From: CAZRCZ01 sp964598765
Lineage (GTDB): Bacteria > Sumerlaeota > Sumerlaeia > MVZB01 > JAJFLK01
Reading direction: 5' to 3'
DNA length: 59,623 nt
NCBI GenBank assembly: GCA_964598765.1
Contig: CAZRCZ010000026.1
Span: 1 to 59,623, forward strand
Under the pieces are notes generated by a model that worked only from the letters and a program-made list of their open reading frames with translations, was not told the DNA's origin and made no database searches. Below are positions 31,600 through 40,114 of the stretch, one piece after another; position 1 is the stretch's first letter; each line of letters starts with the position of its first letter. A program made the position numbers and the translations under genes.

Positions 31600-32904
31600 T
31601 CATTCCTCGACCCGCAGGACGAACGGCGGGGCGGCATTGAAGTCCATCGCCTCAACCTCCTTCAGGCATTGACGCATTTTCTTCTCCCGCGCCTGATACG
31701 TCACAATCGTCACCGTCGCGCCGTGGGTCGCATCCGATTCGGGTTTGTGTTGGATCATGGATTCGATGCTGATGTCGTGCTCGGCGAGGGCTTGCGAGAG
31801 CCGCGCAATGACCCCCGGCCGATCGGCGACGGTGAAGCGGAGATAATAATGAAGCCGAAGCGCGTCGCGGGGACGGATTTCTTTCTTGCCGACCGGGATG
31901 GCAAGCCGCCCATCGAGATACGGATTGAACTTGTGGTCGCCCGCCGCCAACGCCATGAGATCGCTGACGACCGCCGAGCTGGTCGCATCGGCTCCCGCCC
32001 CGCGACCGTAATACATCGTCGTCCCGATGGGCCGCCCCTGAACCTGAATCGCGTTGTAAACGCCGGACACCGCCGCGAGTTGGGAGGAGCGGGGCAGAAG
32101 GGTGGGGTGAACGCGGACCTCGGCCGGACCGTTCTCCTCGCGCTTGGCGATCCCCAAAAGTTTGATCGTGTAGCCCAATTCGCGGGCGTAGCGAATGTCA
32201 ATCGGCTGAATGTTGGTGATTCCCTGAACCCAAACATCCTTGGGGCGAATGTCCATTCCAAACGCCAGCGAAGCGAGGATCGAGATTTTGTGGCAGGTGT
32301 CGTGCCCCTCGACGTCGAACGTCGGATTCGCTTCGGCGTATCCTGCGGATTGCGCCTCGGCCAACGCCTGATGAAACGGAATGCCGCGCTCCTCCATCTG
32401 CGTCAGGATGTAATTGCAGGTTCCGTTGATGATCCCTTGGATCGAAGTGATCGCGTTGGCGCAAAGCCCCTGCTCCAATGCGCGAATGATCGGAATGCCG
32501 CCGCCGACCGACGCTTCAAACAGAAGCCCCACTTTTTTCCTTCGGGCAAGTTGCCAGAGTTCCGCCCCGTGCTCGGCGAGCAACGCCTTGTTGGCCGTGA
32601 CGACATGCTTGCCGGCGTTGAGGGCGCGGACAACAAATGTCCGCGCGGGTTCAATCCCTCCGACCAACTCAATGACCGCCTCGATTTTGGGATCGCCGAG
32701 GATTTTGCTAACGTCGTCCGTGAGAATCTTCGGATCGTAGGGGGCGTTCCTTTTTGTTTTGAGGTCCCTGTCCGCGATTCGCGCGAGACGAACCGGACGG
32801 GGAAGCCGCGCGCGGATGAGCGCGTCGTTTTCCGCCAGCGTCCGCACGACCCCCGCGCCGATGTTGCCGAATCCGATAAGACCGATTTCCAGCGCTTTGC
32901 TCAT
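31600..32904 (-). CDS. hom: Homoserine dehydrogenase
   Basis: Reduces aspartate semialdehyde to homoserine in threonine and methionine synthesis. 434 residues: N-terminal NAD(P) Rossmann fold (IGLIGFGNIGAGVVRTL), the family region VVTANKALLAEHG, catalytic segment with GGGIPIIRALEQGLCANAI and GIINGTCNYIL, PTFDVEGHDTCHKISILASLAFG, and a C-terminal ACT regulatory domain (about 350-434, YYLRFTVADRPGVIARLSQALAEHDISIESMIQ). The ACT domain suggests feedback control by threonine. GGAGAA lies before the ATG. No lysC, thrB or thrC is adjacent. Confidence 0.97.
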   Translation of the reverse strand: MSKALEIGLIGFGNIGAGVVRTLAENDALIRARLPRPVRLARIADRDLKTKRNAPYDPKILTDDVSKILGDPKIEAVIELVGGIEPARTFVVRALNAGKHVVTANKALLAEHGAELWQLARRKKVGLLFEASVGGGIPIIRALEQGLCANAITSIQGIINGTCNYILTQMEERGIPFHQALAEAQSAGYAEANPTFDVEGHDTCHKISILASLAFGMDIRPKDVWVQGITNIQPIDIRYARELGYTIKLLGIAKREENGPAEVRVHPTLLPRSSQLAAVSGVYNAIQVQGRPIGTTMYYGRGAGADATSSAVVSDLMALAAGDHKFNPYLDGRLAIPVGKKEIRPRDALRLHYYLRFTVADRPGVIARLSQALAEHDISIESMIQHKPESDATHGATVTIVTYQAREKKMRQCLKEVEAMDFNAAPPFVLRVEE

Positions 32905-33007
32905 GGTGATTCTCCGCCAGCCGCTTTTAGCATCCGCTCACGTGAATGCAAGCGAAAAGATCAAATGAGACAAGGAGGGTGGTGAAGCAATACGAGCGCG
33001 AGCCGGT

Positions 33008-34819
33008 TCAAGGCGTAATTTTCAGCGCGCCCAGTTCCTTGGCTCCGGCGACTTCCCAAACCTTGACCTCGCCGAGCCATGATCCCGCGACAACGCGCGA
33101 ATCCTGCGCGGCGAAACATGCGGCGTATGCCCAATCGCCGAGCGCGGGAAGTCCGGCGAGTTTGCTTCCGTCCGGTTTCCAGATCATTGTGGTTTTGTCC
33201 ACGCCGGAACTGACCAAACGTCCGTCGCGCGCGTAGCGAACCGAAAGAACGCCCGGCGGATGCGCGTTCCAGTTTTTGGTCTGTTTGCCTTCCCCCATTT
33301 CCCAAAGGCGGATCGTGCCGTCGGCTCCCGCCGACGCCAGCGTGTTGGAATCGGGATGGAAATCGAGCGCGTTCACGCTTCCGGTATGTCCGCGCAAGGT
33401 GTGAACGTCGCGCCCGTTTTCGGCCAGCCAGACGTAAAGTCCGCCGGAGCGGTCCCCCGTGGCGAGGAACCAACCGTCGGGGCTGAACGCGACGGACTGA
33501 ATGAAATCGGTGTGCTTAGTGATTTCGTATTGCATCTTCCCGTCGGTCGTGGAGAAGACCTTGACCTTCTTGTTCGTCCCGCCGACGGCGACCTGCGTGT
33601 GATCGAGGCTGATGTCGGCGGCGAAGACCGTGTCGAACGTCTTGCCGAAATCGCCGAGTCGCTTGCCCGACTTGACATCATACACAACCGCCAAGCCGAT
33701 CTTGCCCGCTTCCCCTCCCGCGACGACGACCAGCGAGCCGTTGGGCGAAAACTTGATGCACTCCGCTTCCCCTTCGGGAAACGGCAGAGCGCGCAGAAGT
33801 TCCAGCGTCTCGGCGTTGTAAAGCAAAACCTGACGGTAGCCCGAAACCGCGACGACAGGCGCAACGGGGCTGGAAGCGACGGCCTTGATCGCCAACGGAC
33901 CGTTGAGCGGGGTCAACTGGACTTTGTCTTCCTTGACCGGCATCGGAATTTCCCCCTGAATGACAACCGCTTGGGCGGTTTTGACAGGCTCGGGTTTCAT
34001 CGCCGATGCGGTTTTGGGTTTGGAGTTTTTGTCCTTGAGCGCCCCTTGCTCGATCCATTGTTTGATGACTTCCAACGTGGCGTCGTCGAGTTTGGCCGAA
34101 CCCATCGGCATTTTGGGTTCTTCCTGATGCGTGACCAGACGATAGAGGCGGCTCCCTTGCGGGTCGCCCGCGACAATGACCGCGCCCGATCCGCCCCCTT
34201 CCATCGCCTTCTCGAAGGAATCGAGCGTCAGACCGCCTTTAGCCTTATCCTGATTGTGGCACGAGGCGCACTTGGCCATGAAAATCGCCTGCACGTTGTC
34301 GGCATAGGTGATTTTGGGTTTGTTGTCGGCGGGGGCCATTTTGGCGTCGGCTATTTTCTTTTCTTCGGGTTTAGCCGGTGGTTTGGCGGGAGCGGCAGGC
34401 GCGGCGGCGGGAGCGGCGGGCTTGGCATCGGCCATCTTTTTTTCCTCGGGTTTGGCTGGAGCGGCGGGCGCCGAAGCCGAAATCGCCGGAGAAGCCGCGG
34501 CGAGTTGTTCTAGGAGGGCGATGCGGCTCAACAAATCCTTGGCCTTGGCGTCCAAACCATCGGCTTGACCCCGCAGACCCTTGGCGTCCTCTTGCATCTT
34601 GACGGCCTGAGCCTTGAGTTCGTCGAATTTCTTTTTGAGTTCTTCCGGTTTGACGGCCAAAAGTTGCTGGAAAAGTTGATCCAGCGAAAGCTGAGTCGCC
34701 GGCGCCGCGGCGGGAGCCGGAGCGGGCGCGGGGGCATCGGCGGCTTTGGCTAGTAGAGTGGCCAACATGGTGAGAAGAGCCATGGCGGAAATTCGAGTGC
34801 TTTTCATTATCGAGGTCAT
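33008..34819 (-). CDS. Secreted haem-c / WD40 protein (PSD1-cluster type)
   Basis: 603 residues. The order is signal peptide (ISAMALLTMLATLLAKA), a coiled coil (about 45-110), an Ala/Pro/Lys linker with a repeated PAKPEEKK-x-ADAK unit, a planctomycete-type cytochrome c domain with the CASCH haem site (Cys184, Cys187, His188) and distal-Met region EPKMPMGSAKL, and a seven-bladed WD40 propeller (about 300-603; for example HTGSVNALDFHPDSNTLASAGADGTIRLWE is one blade, shown by its GH and WD-like ends). It is probably periplasmic and electron-accepting. It is the last gene of a leftward cluster with DUF1549/DUF1553, PPC-domain and DUF1501 proteins. Confidence 0.87.
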   Translation of the reverse strand: MTSIMKSTRISAMALLTMLATLLAKAADAPAPAPAPAAAPATQLSLDQLFQQLLAVKPEELKKKFDELKAQAVKMQEDAKGLRGQADGLDAKAKDLLSRIALLEQLAAASPAISASAPAAPAKPEEKKMADAKPAAPAAAPAAPAKPPAKPEEKKIADAKMAPADNKPKITYADNVQAIFMAKCASCHNQDKAKGGLTLDSFEKAMEGGGSGAVIVAGDPQGSRLYRLVTHQEEPKMPMGSAKLDDATLEVIKQWIEQGALKDKNSKPKTASAMKPEPVKTAQAVVIQGEIPMPVKEDKVQLTPLNGPLAIKAVASSPVAPVVAVSGYRQVLLYNAETLELLRALPFPEGEAECIKFSPNGSLVVVAGGEAGKIGLAVVYDVKSGKRLGDFGKTFDTVFAADISLDHTQVAVGGTNKKVKVFSTTDGKMQYEITKHTDFIQSVAFSPDGWFLATGDRSGGLYVWLAENGRDVHTLRGHTGSVNALDFHPDSNTLASAGADGTIRLWEMGEGKQTKNWNAHPPGVLSVRYARDGRLVSSGVDKTTMIWKPDGSKLAGLPALGDWAYAACFAAQDSRVVAGSWLGEVKVWEVAGAKELGALKITP

Positions 34820-34829
34820 TTTTCTTCAC

Positions 34830-35030
34830 CTATTCGGGGTTCTTTCCCAGAGGCCCACGTCCAATCCGGCCTCGTTGAGCTAGGGTTAACAACCAGCCCA
34901 AAATCCCACCCGCTACTGAAGCACCTAACAATCTCAGCGGGAAATTCGGTAACTTGTTTGAAAGCGACATGATGAATCCGAAACAGACTGACCAGACCAG
35001 CAAAACAAATAATTTCATCTTTTTATTCAT
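34830..35030 (-). CDS. Possible two-helix small membrane protein
   Basis: 66 residues with two hydrophobic segments (about 5-24, LFVLLVWSVCFGFIMSL; and 34-52, LLGASVAGGILGWLLTL) and a basic C-terminus. It fits in the gap between the DUF1549/DUF1553 gene and the WD40 gene on the same strand. The ribosome site is weak and the codons are more A+T-rich than the neighbours, so it may be spurious or newly arisen. No function can be assigned. Confidence 0.45.
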   Translation of the reverse strand: MNKKMKLFVLLVWSVCFGFIMSLSNKLPNFPLRLLGASVAGGILGWLLTLAQRGRIGRGPLGKNPE

Positions 35031-35055
35031 GCGCTTTTGTCCCGGGCCGTATTCC

Positions 35056-37608
35056 TTAATGATGAAACACGAACTCCTTGGAATTCAGCACTGCCCAATA
35101 AACATCCTCCCACCCGGCTTTGCGGTCTCCGGCGTCGGCTATGTATTTTTGGGCGCGGGCAAGTTCTTCGTCGTTCGGTTTGCGCGAGTAGGCGGCGAGG
35201 TAGAGGTCGGTCGTGATGTCCGCGTCCGTCTTTTCCTCCTTGAGCATCCGCGCAAGGCGTCCCTTGTCGTTCTTGATCCGCGTGGAGACCGTTCCGCCGT
35301 TGATGAGATGCAACGCCTGCGAAAGGGTCGGTTCGGCCCGGCGGTCGCAGGTGCAGGCGCTCGTGCGCGCCGGACGGCCGAAGATCGAAAGGAAATAATT
35401 CCCCGTGTTGCCGTCGGCCACCTGCGTCGCGCGCGCGCCGAGCGGAAGACGCGAGTATTTTTCCGACGCTTCCGTCACCTCGCAAATGATGTCAAGCAAC
35501 TGCTCGGCGGGAAGGCGTTTTGCGATCCGATGAGAAAAATTGCTGAGGTCCCCCTCGTTGGTCGAGTTGACGGCGGTCGAGGTTTGATAAACCCGCGAAT
35601 TGCAGATGTCGCGGACCAAGGCGCGCAAATCGTAGCCGCTTTCGACGAATCTTTTCCCCAACAATTCAAAAAGTTCCGGGTTGCAGGGAGGATTGCTCAC
35701 CCGCACGTCGTCGGGAGGGTCCACGATGCCGCGTCCCATGAAATGCGCCCAAACCCGATTGGCAAAGACCTTGGAGAACCAAGGATTATCCGGCGCGGTG
35801 AGCCACTCGGCCAAAACCTCCCTGCGGTCGCGCCCCTTGAGGTCAACGGGGTCCAGCGCTCCCAAAAACTTCGGAGCCATCACCCGTCCGCCGACAAAAT
35901 GGCCGACCTCCCCCGCGCCCGAATTGAAGACGATGGTCTCCCGCGGATCGTCGCAACCCTTCCGCCCGATTTGGGCGAAAAACGCGGCGAAGCTGTAATA
36001 ATCATCCATCGTCCACCGCTCGAACGGATGATTGTGGCATTGGGCACATTGAACGCGGATGCCCGCGAAAACCTGCGCGACGTTCTCGGCCACAAGCTTC
36101 GGATCGGTTTCGACCAGATAGAAATTGGAGGCGGGATTGTCGAAATTCCCCCCTTTGGCCGTCAGGAGCGCGCGAACCATTTTATCGAGCGGCGCGCCCG
36201 CGATAATCTGGTCGCGGAGCCAAGTCGTGTAGCGATACATCGCCTTATAGCTGATCTTTTGCGAGGTGGATTCAATTTGAAGCATCTCGGCCCACTTCAT
36301 CGCCCAGAGTTCGGGGAATTCGGGACGCTTGAGCAACTCGTCAATCAGCTTGCCTCGCTTGTCGGGCGATTTATCGGCGAGGAATTTCTCGGTTTCGTCG
36401 CGCTTGGGAAGGAGACCGATGATGTCGAGATAAACCCGCCGGGCAAAAATTTCATCGCCGCAAAGTTCCGAGGGAAGAATCCGCACCTGCTTCAGCTTTT
36501 TATCTATCAGTTGATCAATGAAATTATTCTCGGCGATCTTTTCGGGCCATTTGAAATCCTCGCTGGGCGGAACGACGATGGCTTGCGAAACGACGGCGAA
36601 CGTCCCATAGCGGGCGATGATCGAGGCTTCGCCCCGCTCCTTTGCGGTCACGATTCCCTCACCGGAAATTTCTGCGGTGACGTCGTTCATCGAGGCCAGC
36701 ACCGCAAGCGTCGTCACGTCGCGCTCGGTTCCATCCGTGTAGAACGCGCGGACGGTGATCCGATGCTTGTCCCCGGGATGTTCGGGTTTGGTTCCGTAAA
36801 GGACCATCTGCTTGGGAAGAATCTCCACTCCGCTCAGTTTGGGAAGATTGTCCGGATCCCCCTTCGCCCCTTCCTTGATCCAATCCTCGATGGTTTGGTA
36901 GAGGGGCGTTCCGGGTTTGAAGCGCTCGCCTCCTTGGTGCGCGACGCCGGTCGTCGCCTTTTGGAGCATCAGGCTTTCATCGGGATCGGCGGCGGTCAGG
37001 CGGCGCGCGGCGGTCTGGCGCGTGAGGTTCGTGTAATCCAACTGGGAGTCGAAACCGAACAATGAAAGATGAAACCCGTTTTTCCCCGCCGCGCTTCCGT
37101 GGCAGGTTCCCTGATTGCATCCTGCCCGCATGAGAACCGGCTCGACGTCGAGTTTGAAACTTTTCGCGGGCTTCTTCGCGGCATCATGAACAAAAACGGA
37201 CGACGCGGTCTGCATTCCGGAAAAAGTCGCGGTGAGACTCGTGCCGCCGTCGCTGACAGGCAAGATCTGAAACGCCGGATCGGCCTTGGCGATTGCGTCG
37301 TTCGTGAATTTGAGCGCGGCCTCGGCGGTGACGTCGCGGGTGATGCCGTCATCAAAGAGAGCGGTGACGATGACCCGCTGTTTGGCAAAGGCAGTCGTCA
37401 ATTTCATCGTCGAAGGATAAATCTGGAGCGAGACAATTTTGGCGGCGGAAGGCGCGGGTGCGACTTGCGTTCCGGGGACGGGAAGGTCGCCGGCCATGAT
37501 TACCCCAACCGCAAGAGAACAAAGCGCCAAAAGCAAGATCAATCGAGCAGAGCGTCGCAGTGTGGACTTGGTGGACATTGTGGACAAGGTGGACAGTTTG
37601 AGTCTCAT
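35056..37608 (-). CDS. DUF1549/DUF1553 (PSD1) secreted protein
   Basis: 850 residues. A signal peptide begins near LILLLALCSLAVGVIMA, preceded by a Ser-Thr repeat. Two bacterial Ig (BIG2)-like domains (about 40-130 and 255-350) flank a cytochrome-like segment with GCNQGTCHG. DUF1549 (about 370-570) contains VQCAQCHNHPFERWT, a CxxCH site; DUF1553 occupies about 610-830 with FANRVWAHFMGRGIVDPPDD and FGRPAR. The family is typical of Planctomycetota/Verrucomicrobiota and occurs next to DUF1501 genes; its biochemical role is not established, though links to polysaccharide degradation and redox have been proposed. The start at 37608 places the signal peptide well and has a G-rich ribosome site. It lies 19 bp after the PPC gene. 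Confidence 0.88.
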   Translation of the reverse strand: MRLKLSTLSTMSTKSTLRRSARLILLLALCSLAVGVIMAGDLPVPGTQVAPAPSAAKIVSLQIYPSTMKLTTAFAKQRVIVTALFDDGITRDVTAEAALKFTNDAIAKADPAFQILPVSDGGTSLTATFSGMQTASSVFVHDAAKKPAKSFKLDVEPVLMRAGCNQGTCHGSAAGKNGFHLSLFGFDSQLDYTNLTRQTAARRLTAADPDESLMLQKATTGVAHQGGERFKPGTPLYQTIEDWIKEGAKGDPDNLPKLSGVEILPKQMVLYGTKPEHPGDKHRITVRAFYTDGTERDVTTLAVLASMNDVTAEISGEGIVTAKERGEASIIARYGTFAVVSQAIVVPPSEDFKWPEKIAENNFIDQLIDKKLKQVRILPSELCGDEIFARRVYLDIIGLLPKRDETEKFLADKSPDKRGKLIDELLKRPEFPELWAMKWAEMLQIESTSQKISYKAMYRYTTWLRDQIIAGAPLDKMVRALLTAKGGNFDNPASNFYLVETDPKLVAENVAQVFAGIRVQCAQCHNHPFERWTMDDYYSFAAFFAQIGRKGCDDPRETIVFNSGAGEVGHFVGGRVMAPKFLGALDPVDLKGRDRREVLAEWLTAPDNPWFSKVFANRVWAHFMGRGIVDPPDDVRVSNPPCNPELFELLGKRFVESGYDLRALVRDICNSRVYQTSTAVNSTNEGDLSNFSHRIAKRLPAEQLLDIICEVTEASEKYSRLPLGARATQVADGNTGNYFLSIFGRPARTSACTCDRRAEPTLSQALHLINGGTVSTRIKNDKGRLARMLKEEKTDADITTDLYLAAYSRKPNDEELARAQKYIADAGDRKAGWEDVYWAVLNSKEFVFHH
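37562..37597. repeat. 9-bp tandem repeat (GTGGACNNN x4) in a signal peptide
   Basis: Four 9-bp units beginning GTGGAC lie in the first codons of the DUF1549/DUF1553 gene. Read on the minus strand they encode the repeated Ser-Thr-x pattern LSTLSTMSTKST before the hydrophobic core. Unit gain or loss would keep the frame. Confidence 0.75.
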
Positions 37609-37627
37609 GGTTTTTCGGATTCCCCCC

Positions 37628-40084
37628 CTAATTATCCAATTGGAAAGGCGCGATGCCAACCGCCATTTTACGCGCTCCGCGTTGCGGACCTTCCGGCGGT
37701 TTGGCGGTCACCTTGGGTCCGGCGTCCTTTTTCGGCTCGTCGGCCTTGGGCGGCAACGGTTTGTCAATTCTCAACTCCGCGCCTCCGATTTGATGAACAA
37801 TCGGCTCTCCCTGATCCATGATCGTCGCGCGCGCGAAGATGCCGTCGAATTTGCCGACCGGCGCGTCGGGAGGAATCCCGATCAGATATTTCAATTCGGC
37901 GGTTTCCTTGGTTGCTTTTTGAACGTTGGTCGTCACCTTGGTGGGGAGACCGAGAATCTCCACGTTCGCGGAACCTTGAAATTCATGTTTGGGCGTAAGT
38001 TTGGCGACCAGCGTGGCCGAAGTTCCCTGATCGGTTCGCATTTTTTCAAACGCCATCTCGATCCACGGCTCGGCGACGGTTAATTTGGCCAGTTGCGTGC
38101 TGACCTCCATCGGTCCGTTGCCGACATTGGCTCGACCGATGACGGCAACTTTCCAATCGCGGATCTGGGCGTTTCCGGCGGCATTGAGGGCCAGCGTCGT
38201 CGTTGTCGCTCCCCCCTCGATTCTGGCTCCGCCCGATCCGATGCCGGGAGGATTCCAGAGCAGACGCAAATCAATTGGTTCCTTATAGTCCTTTTCGCGC
38301 GTCGCCTTGACCAATAAACTCATCACGCCGTTGCGGACGATGGGAACCTTCGGCTCGATGACGTCAATCCTGAACGGAACCCGCTCGGTCACGGCCAAGG
38401 CCAGTTCCTTCTGATCGTGAATGACGATCGGATTATTGTTCATGATTCTGACCAATTCGACGGGTTGGTCAATGTGTCCCATGACTTTGACCTTGTCATC
38501 GGCGGGCTTGACGGCGATGTCGGCCAGCTTTCCGCAGGCGGTGGTCTTTTCATCCGCAGTGAACAGGATCGGCACGTCGCCGATGCCGTCGGCGGCGTCC
38601 TCGGATTCGGCCTTGAGTCCGGCGGGCAGATTTTCCGCCAGAATTTTCATCGCGCCCCCCAAATCCTTTCGGCGCACGCTCAACATTGAAGCCATGCGAT
38701 TACCGACCGGTACGGCGGCGTTTTGAAGGTTTTGAATTCCCGGCATGTAATCCACAAGCGTCACGCCCGGCTCGACCGGCGTGATTTCCAATCGGTAGAA
38801 GTAGGTCGGTCCGCCTCGATCCAAGTGATCTTTGACGTAAAGGCGATAATGGCCGTCGTCGGGGACGGTCCAACGGAAATAGCTGTCCACCTTGGCGGCG
38901 TCGTCGTCGCCGATGATCCCCCCTCCGCCGTTGTTGGTGAGAATCACCACGCTGTCGAGCGGCGACCCCAAACGGCGCCCGTAGAGTTGGAAATCGAAAA
39001 CCTGCCCCTTCTTCGCGTTGAACTGAAACCAATCGATATCTTTGTCTTCCGAGATGATGCCATTAGCCGCGCAGGGGAGCGTTATCGTCGTGGCCTTGTC
39101 CACCGAGTTGTTCGGCTCAATTTCCATGATGTTCTCAAGATTGGAGATGCGAACCGGAACCTCGGAGGGAGGAAGATGTCCGTTGGCGATGGGAAAAAGT
39201 CCGGTCGTGCCGGATTCTTGAGGCAAGGTGACGGTCGTTTGTTGGTCTCCCAACATCGGCTCGCCCAACCATCGCGCGTTGATCGTTTGTCCCGGTTTTC
39301 CTCCGGAAGGATAGATTCCCAGCGGGCGGGGGAAAGTTCCCATATGGAGACGGTAATAATAGTTTCCGCCTCCGCCATAAGATGCCTCTCGGACTTGGAT
39401 CGTGTAGGCTCCCGCGTCCTTGAAGGTGTAACCCAGCGAGCAATCCTCGCCGAGAAGCGGACTGTCGTCGGCGGCTTGAAGCTCCTTGCCCGTCGAATCA
39501 AACAAAGTAAGGGTCGGGTCAAGCGGTGATGAGCCGAGACGCAGACCCTCAATCTCAAAATTAACGCGCTGATTGGGTTGAGCCTCGAATGCGAAATAGT
39601 CAACGTCCTCGCCGCCGACGATGCCGTTGATCGTTGTATTCAGCTCGACCTTGGGGGCCTTCTCACGCTCGCCATTGGGTTCAGGTTCGTCTATTTCCTT
39701 GAACTGACCGATGCTGAAGAGGACCAGATTGCTGATGCCGGACCACGTTCGCACGTAGGCCGAGCGCAATCCCAAAGCGCAATCGGGCGCGATTTTCAGC
39801 TTCGCCTTGAATTCGCCGTCGTTGACCGGAATCAACTTGAGAACCTCGATGCCCTTGCGGTTGAAGAAAATTTCTTGAGCGTCGCCGATCCGCGCACCGA
39901 GAAACCGCGCTTCAACTTCCGTCCCGCGCTGGGCGCCGGGAGGGAGGATTTGGGATAAAGCCGGTGCGGTGGCAAAGGCGAAAGGCGAAAGGCGAAAGGC
40001 GAAAAAAGCAAAAAGACAAACGCGAACCGGCTTACTCAAGCCGTAGAAAGAAAAACGACCGCGAAATGCATGGGCTTCGACCAT
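37628..40084 (-). CDS. Secreted protein with pre-peptidase C-terminal (PPC)-type domains
   Basis: 818 residues. The signal peptide (VCLFAFFAFRLSPFAFATA) is coded in part by a 7-bp tandem repeat. An Ig-like region follows (LPPGAQRGTEVEARFLG), then two PPC-type beta domains: one at about 145-260 (EPNGEREKAPKVELNTTINGIV...DYFAFEAQPNQRVNFEIEG, YGGGGNYYYRLHMG) and one at about 325-440 (EIEPNNSVDKATTITLP...DWFQFNAKKGQVFDFQLYG). The rest is a series of beta domains. It is probably a non-catalytic partner of the DUF1549/DUF1553 and DUF1501 proteins on either side. The ATG at 40084 is preferred to the TTG at 40102. Confidence 0.82.
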   Translation of the reverse strand: MVEAHAFRGRFSFYGLSKPVRVCLFAFFAFRLSPFAFATAPALSQILPPGAQRGTEVEARFLGARIGDAQEIFFNRKGIEVLKLIPVNDGEFKAKLKIAPDCALGLRSAYVRTWSGISNLVLFSIGQFKEIDEPEPNGEREKAPKVELNTTINGIVGGEDVDYFAFEAQPNQRVNFEIEGLRLGSSPLDPTLTLFDSTGKELQAADDSPLLGEDCSLGYTFKDAGAYTIQVREASYGGGGNYYYRLHMGTFPRPLGIYPSGGKPGQTINARWLGEPMLGDQQTTVTLPQESGTTGLFPIANGHLPPSEVPVRISNLENIMEIEPNNSVDKATTITLPCAANGIISEDKDIDWFQFNAKKGQVFDFQLYGRRLGSPLDSVVILTNNGGGGIIGDDDAAKVDSYFRWTVPDDGHYRLYVKDHLDRGGPTYFYRLEITPVEPGVTLVDYMPGIQNLQNAAVPVGNRMASMLSVRRKDLGGAMKILAENLPAGLKAESEDAADGIGDVPILFTADEKTTACGKLADIAVKPADDKVKVMGHIDQPVELVRIMNNNPIVIHDQKELALAVTERVPFRIDVIEPKVPIVRNGVMSLLVKATREKDYKEPIDLRLLWNPPGIGSGGARIEGGATTTTLALNAAGNAQIRDWKVAVIGRANVGNGPMEVSTQLAKLTVAEPWIEMAFEKMRTDQGTSATLVAKLTPKHEFQGSANVEILGLPTKVTTNVQKATKETAELKYLIGIPPDAPVGKFDGIFARATIMDQGEPIVHQIGGAELRIDKPLPPKADEPKKDAGPKVTAKPPEGPQRGARKMAVGIAPFQLDN
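39974..40001. repeat. 7-bp tandem repeat (AAAGGCG x4) in a signal peptide
   Basis: Four exact AAAGGCG units lie within the signal-peptide codons of the PPC-domain protein, giving the Phe-Ala/Arg-Leu-Ser pattern. Because the unit is not a multiple of three, a one-unit slip would shift the frame and switch the protein off; this could allow phase variation. Confidence 0.8.
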
Positions 40085-40114
40085 TATCAAGTACCAAAAC
40101 AAGCTCTCAAGAAA

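Noticed and set aside
34954..37065. 703-codon open frame on the plus strand
   Set aside because: It is antisense to the well-supported DUF1549/DUF1553 gene and its translation is Arg/Gly/Pro-rich with no domain pattern; long shadow frames are expected in this codon usage.
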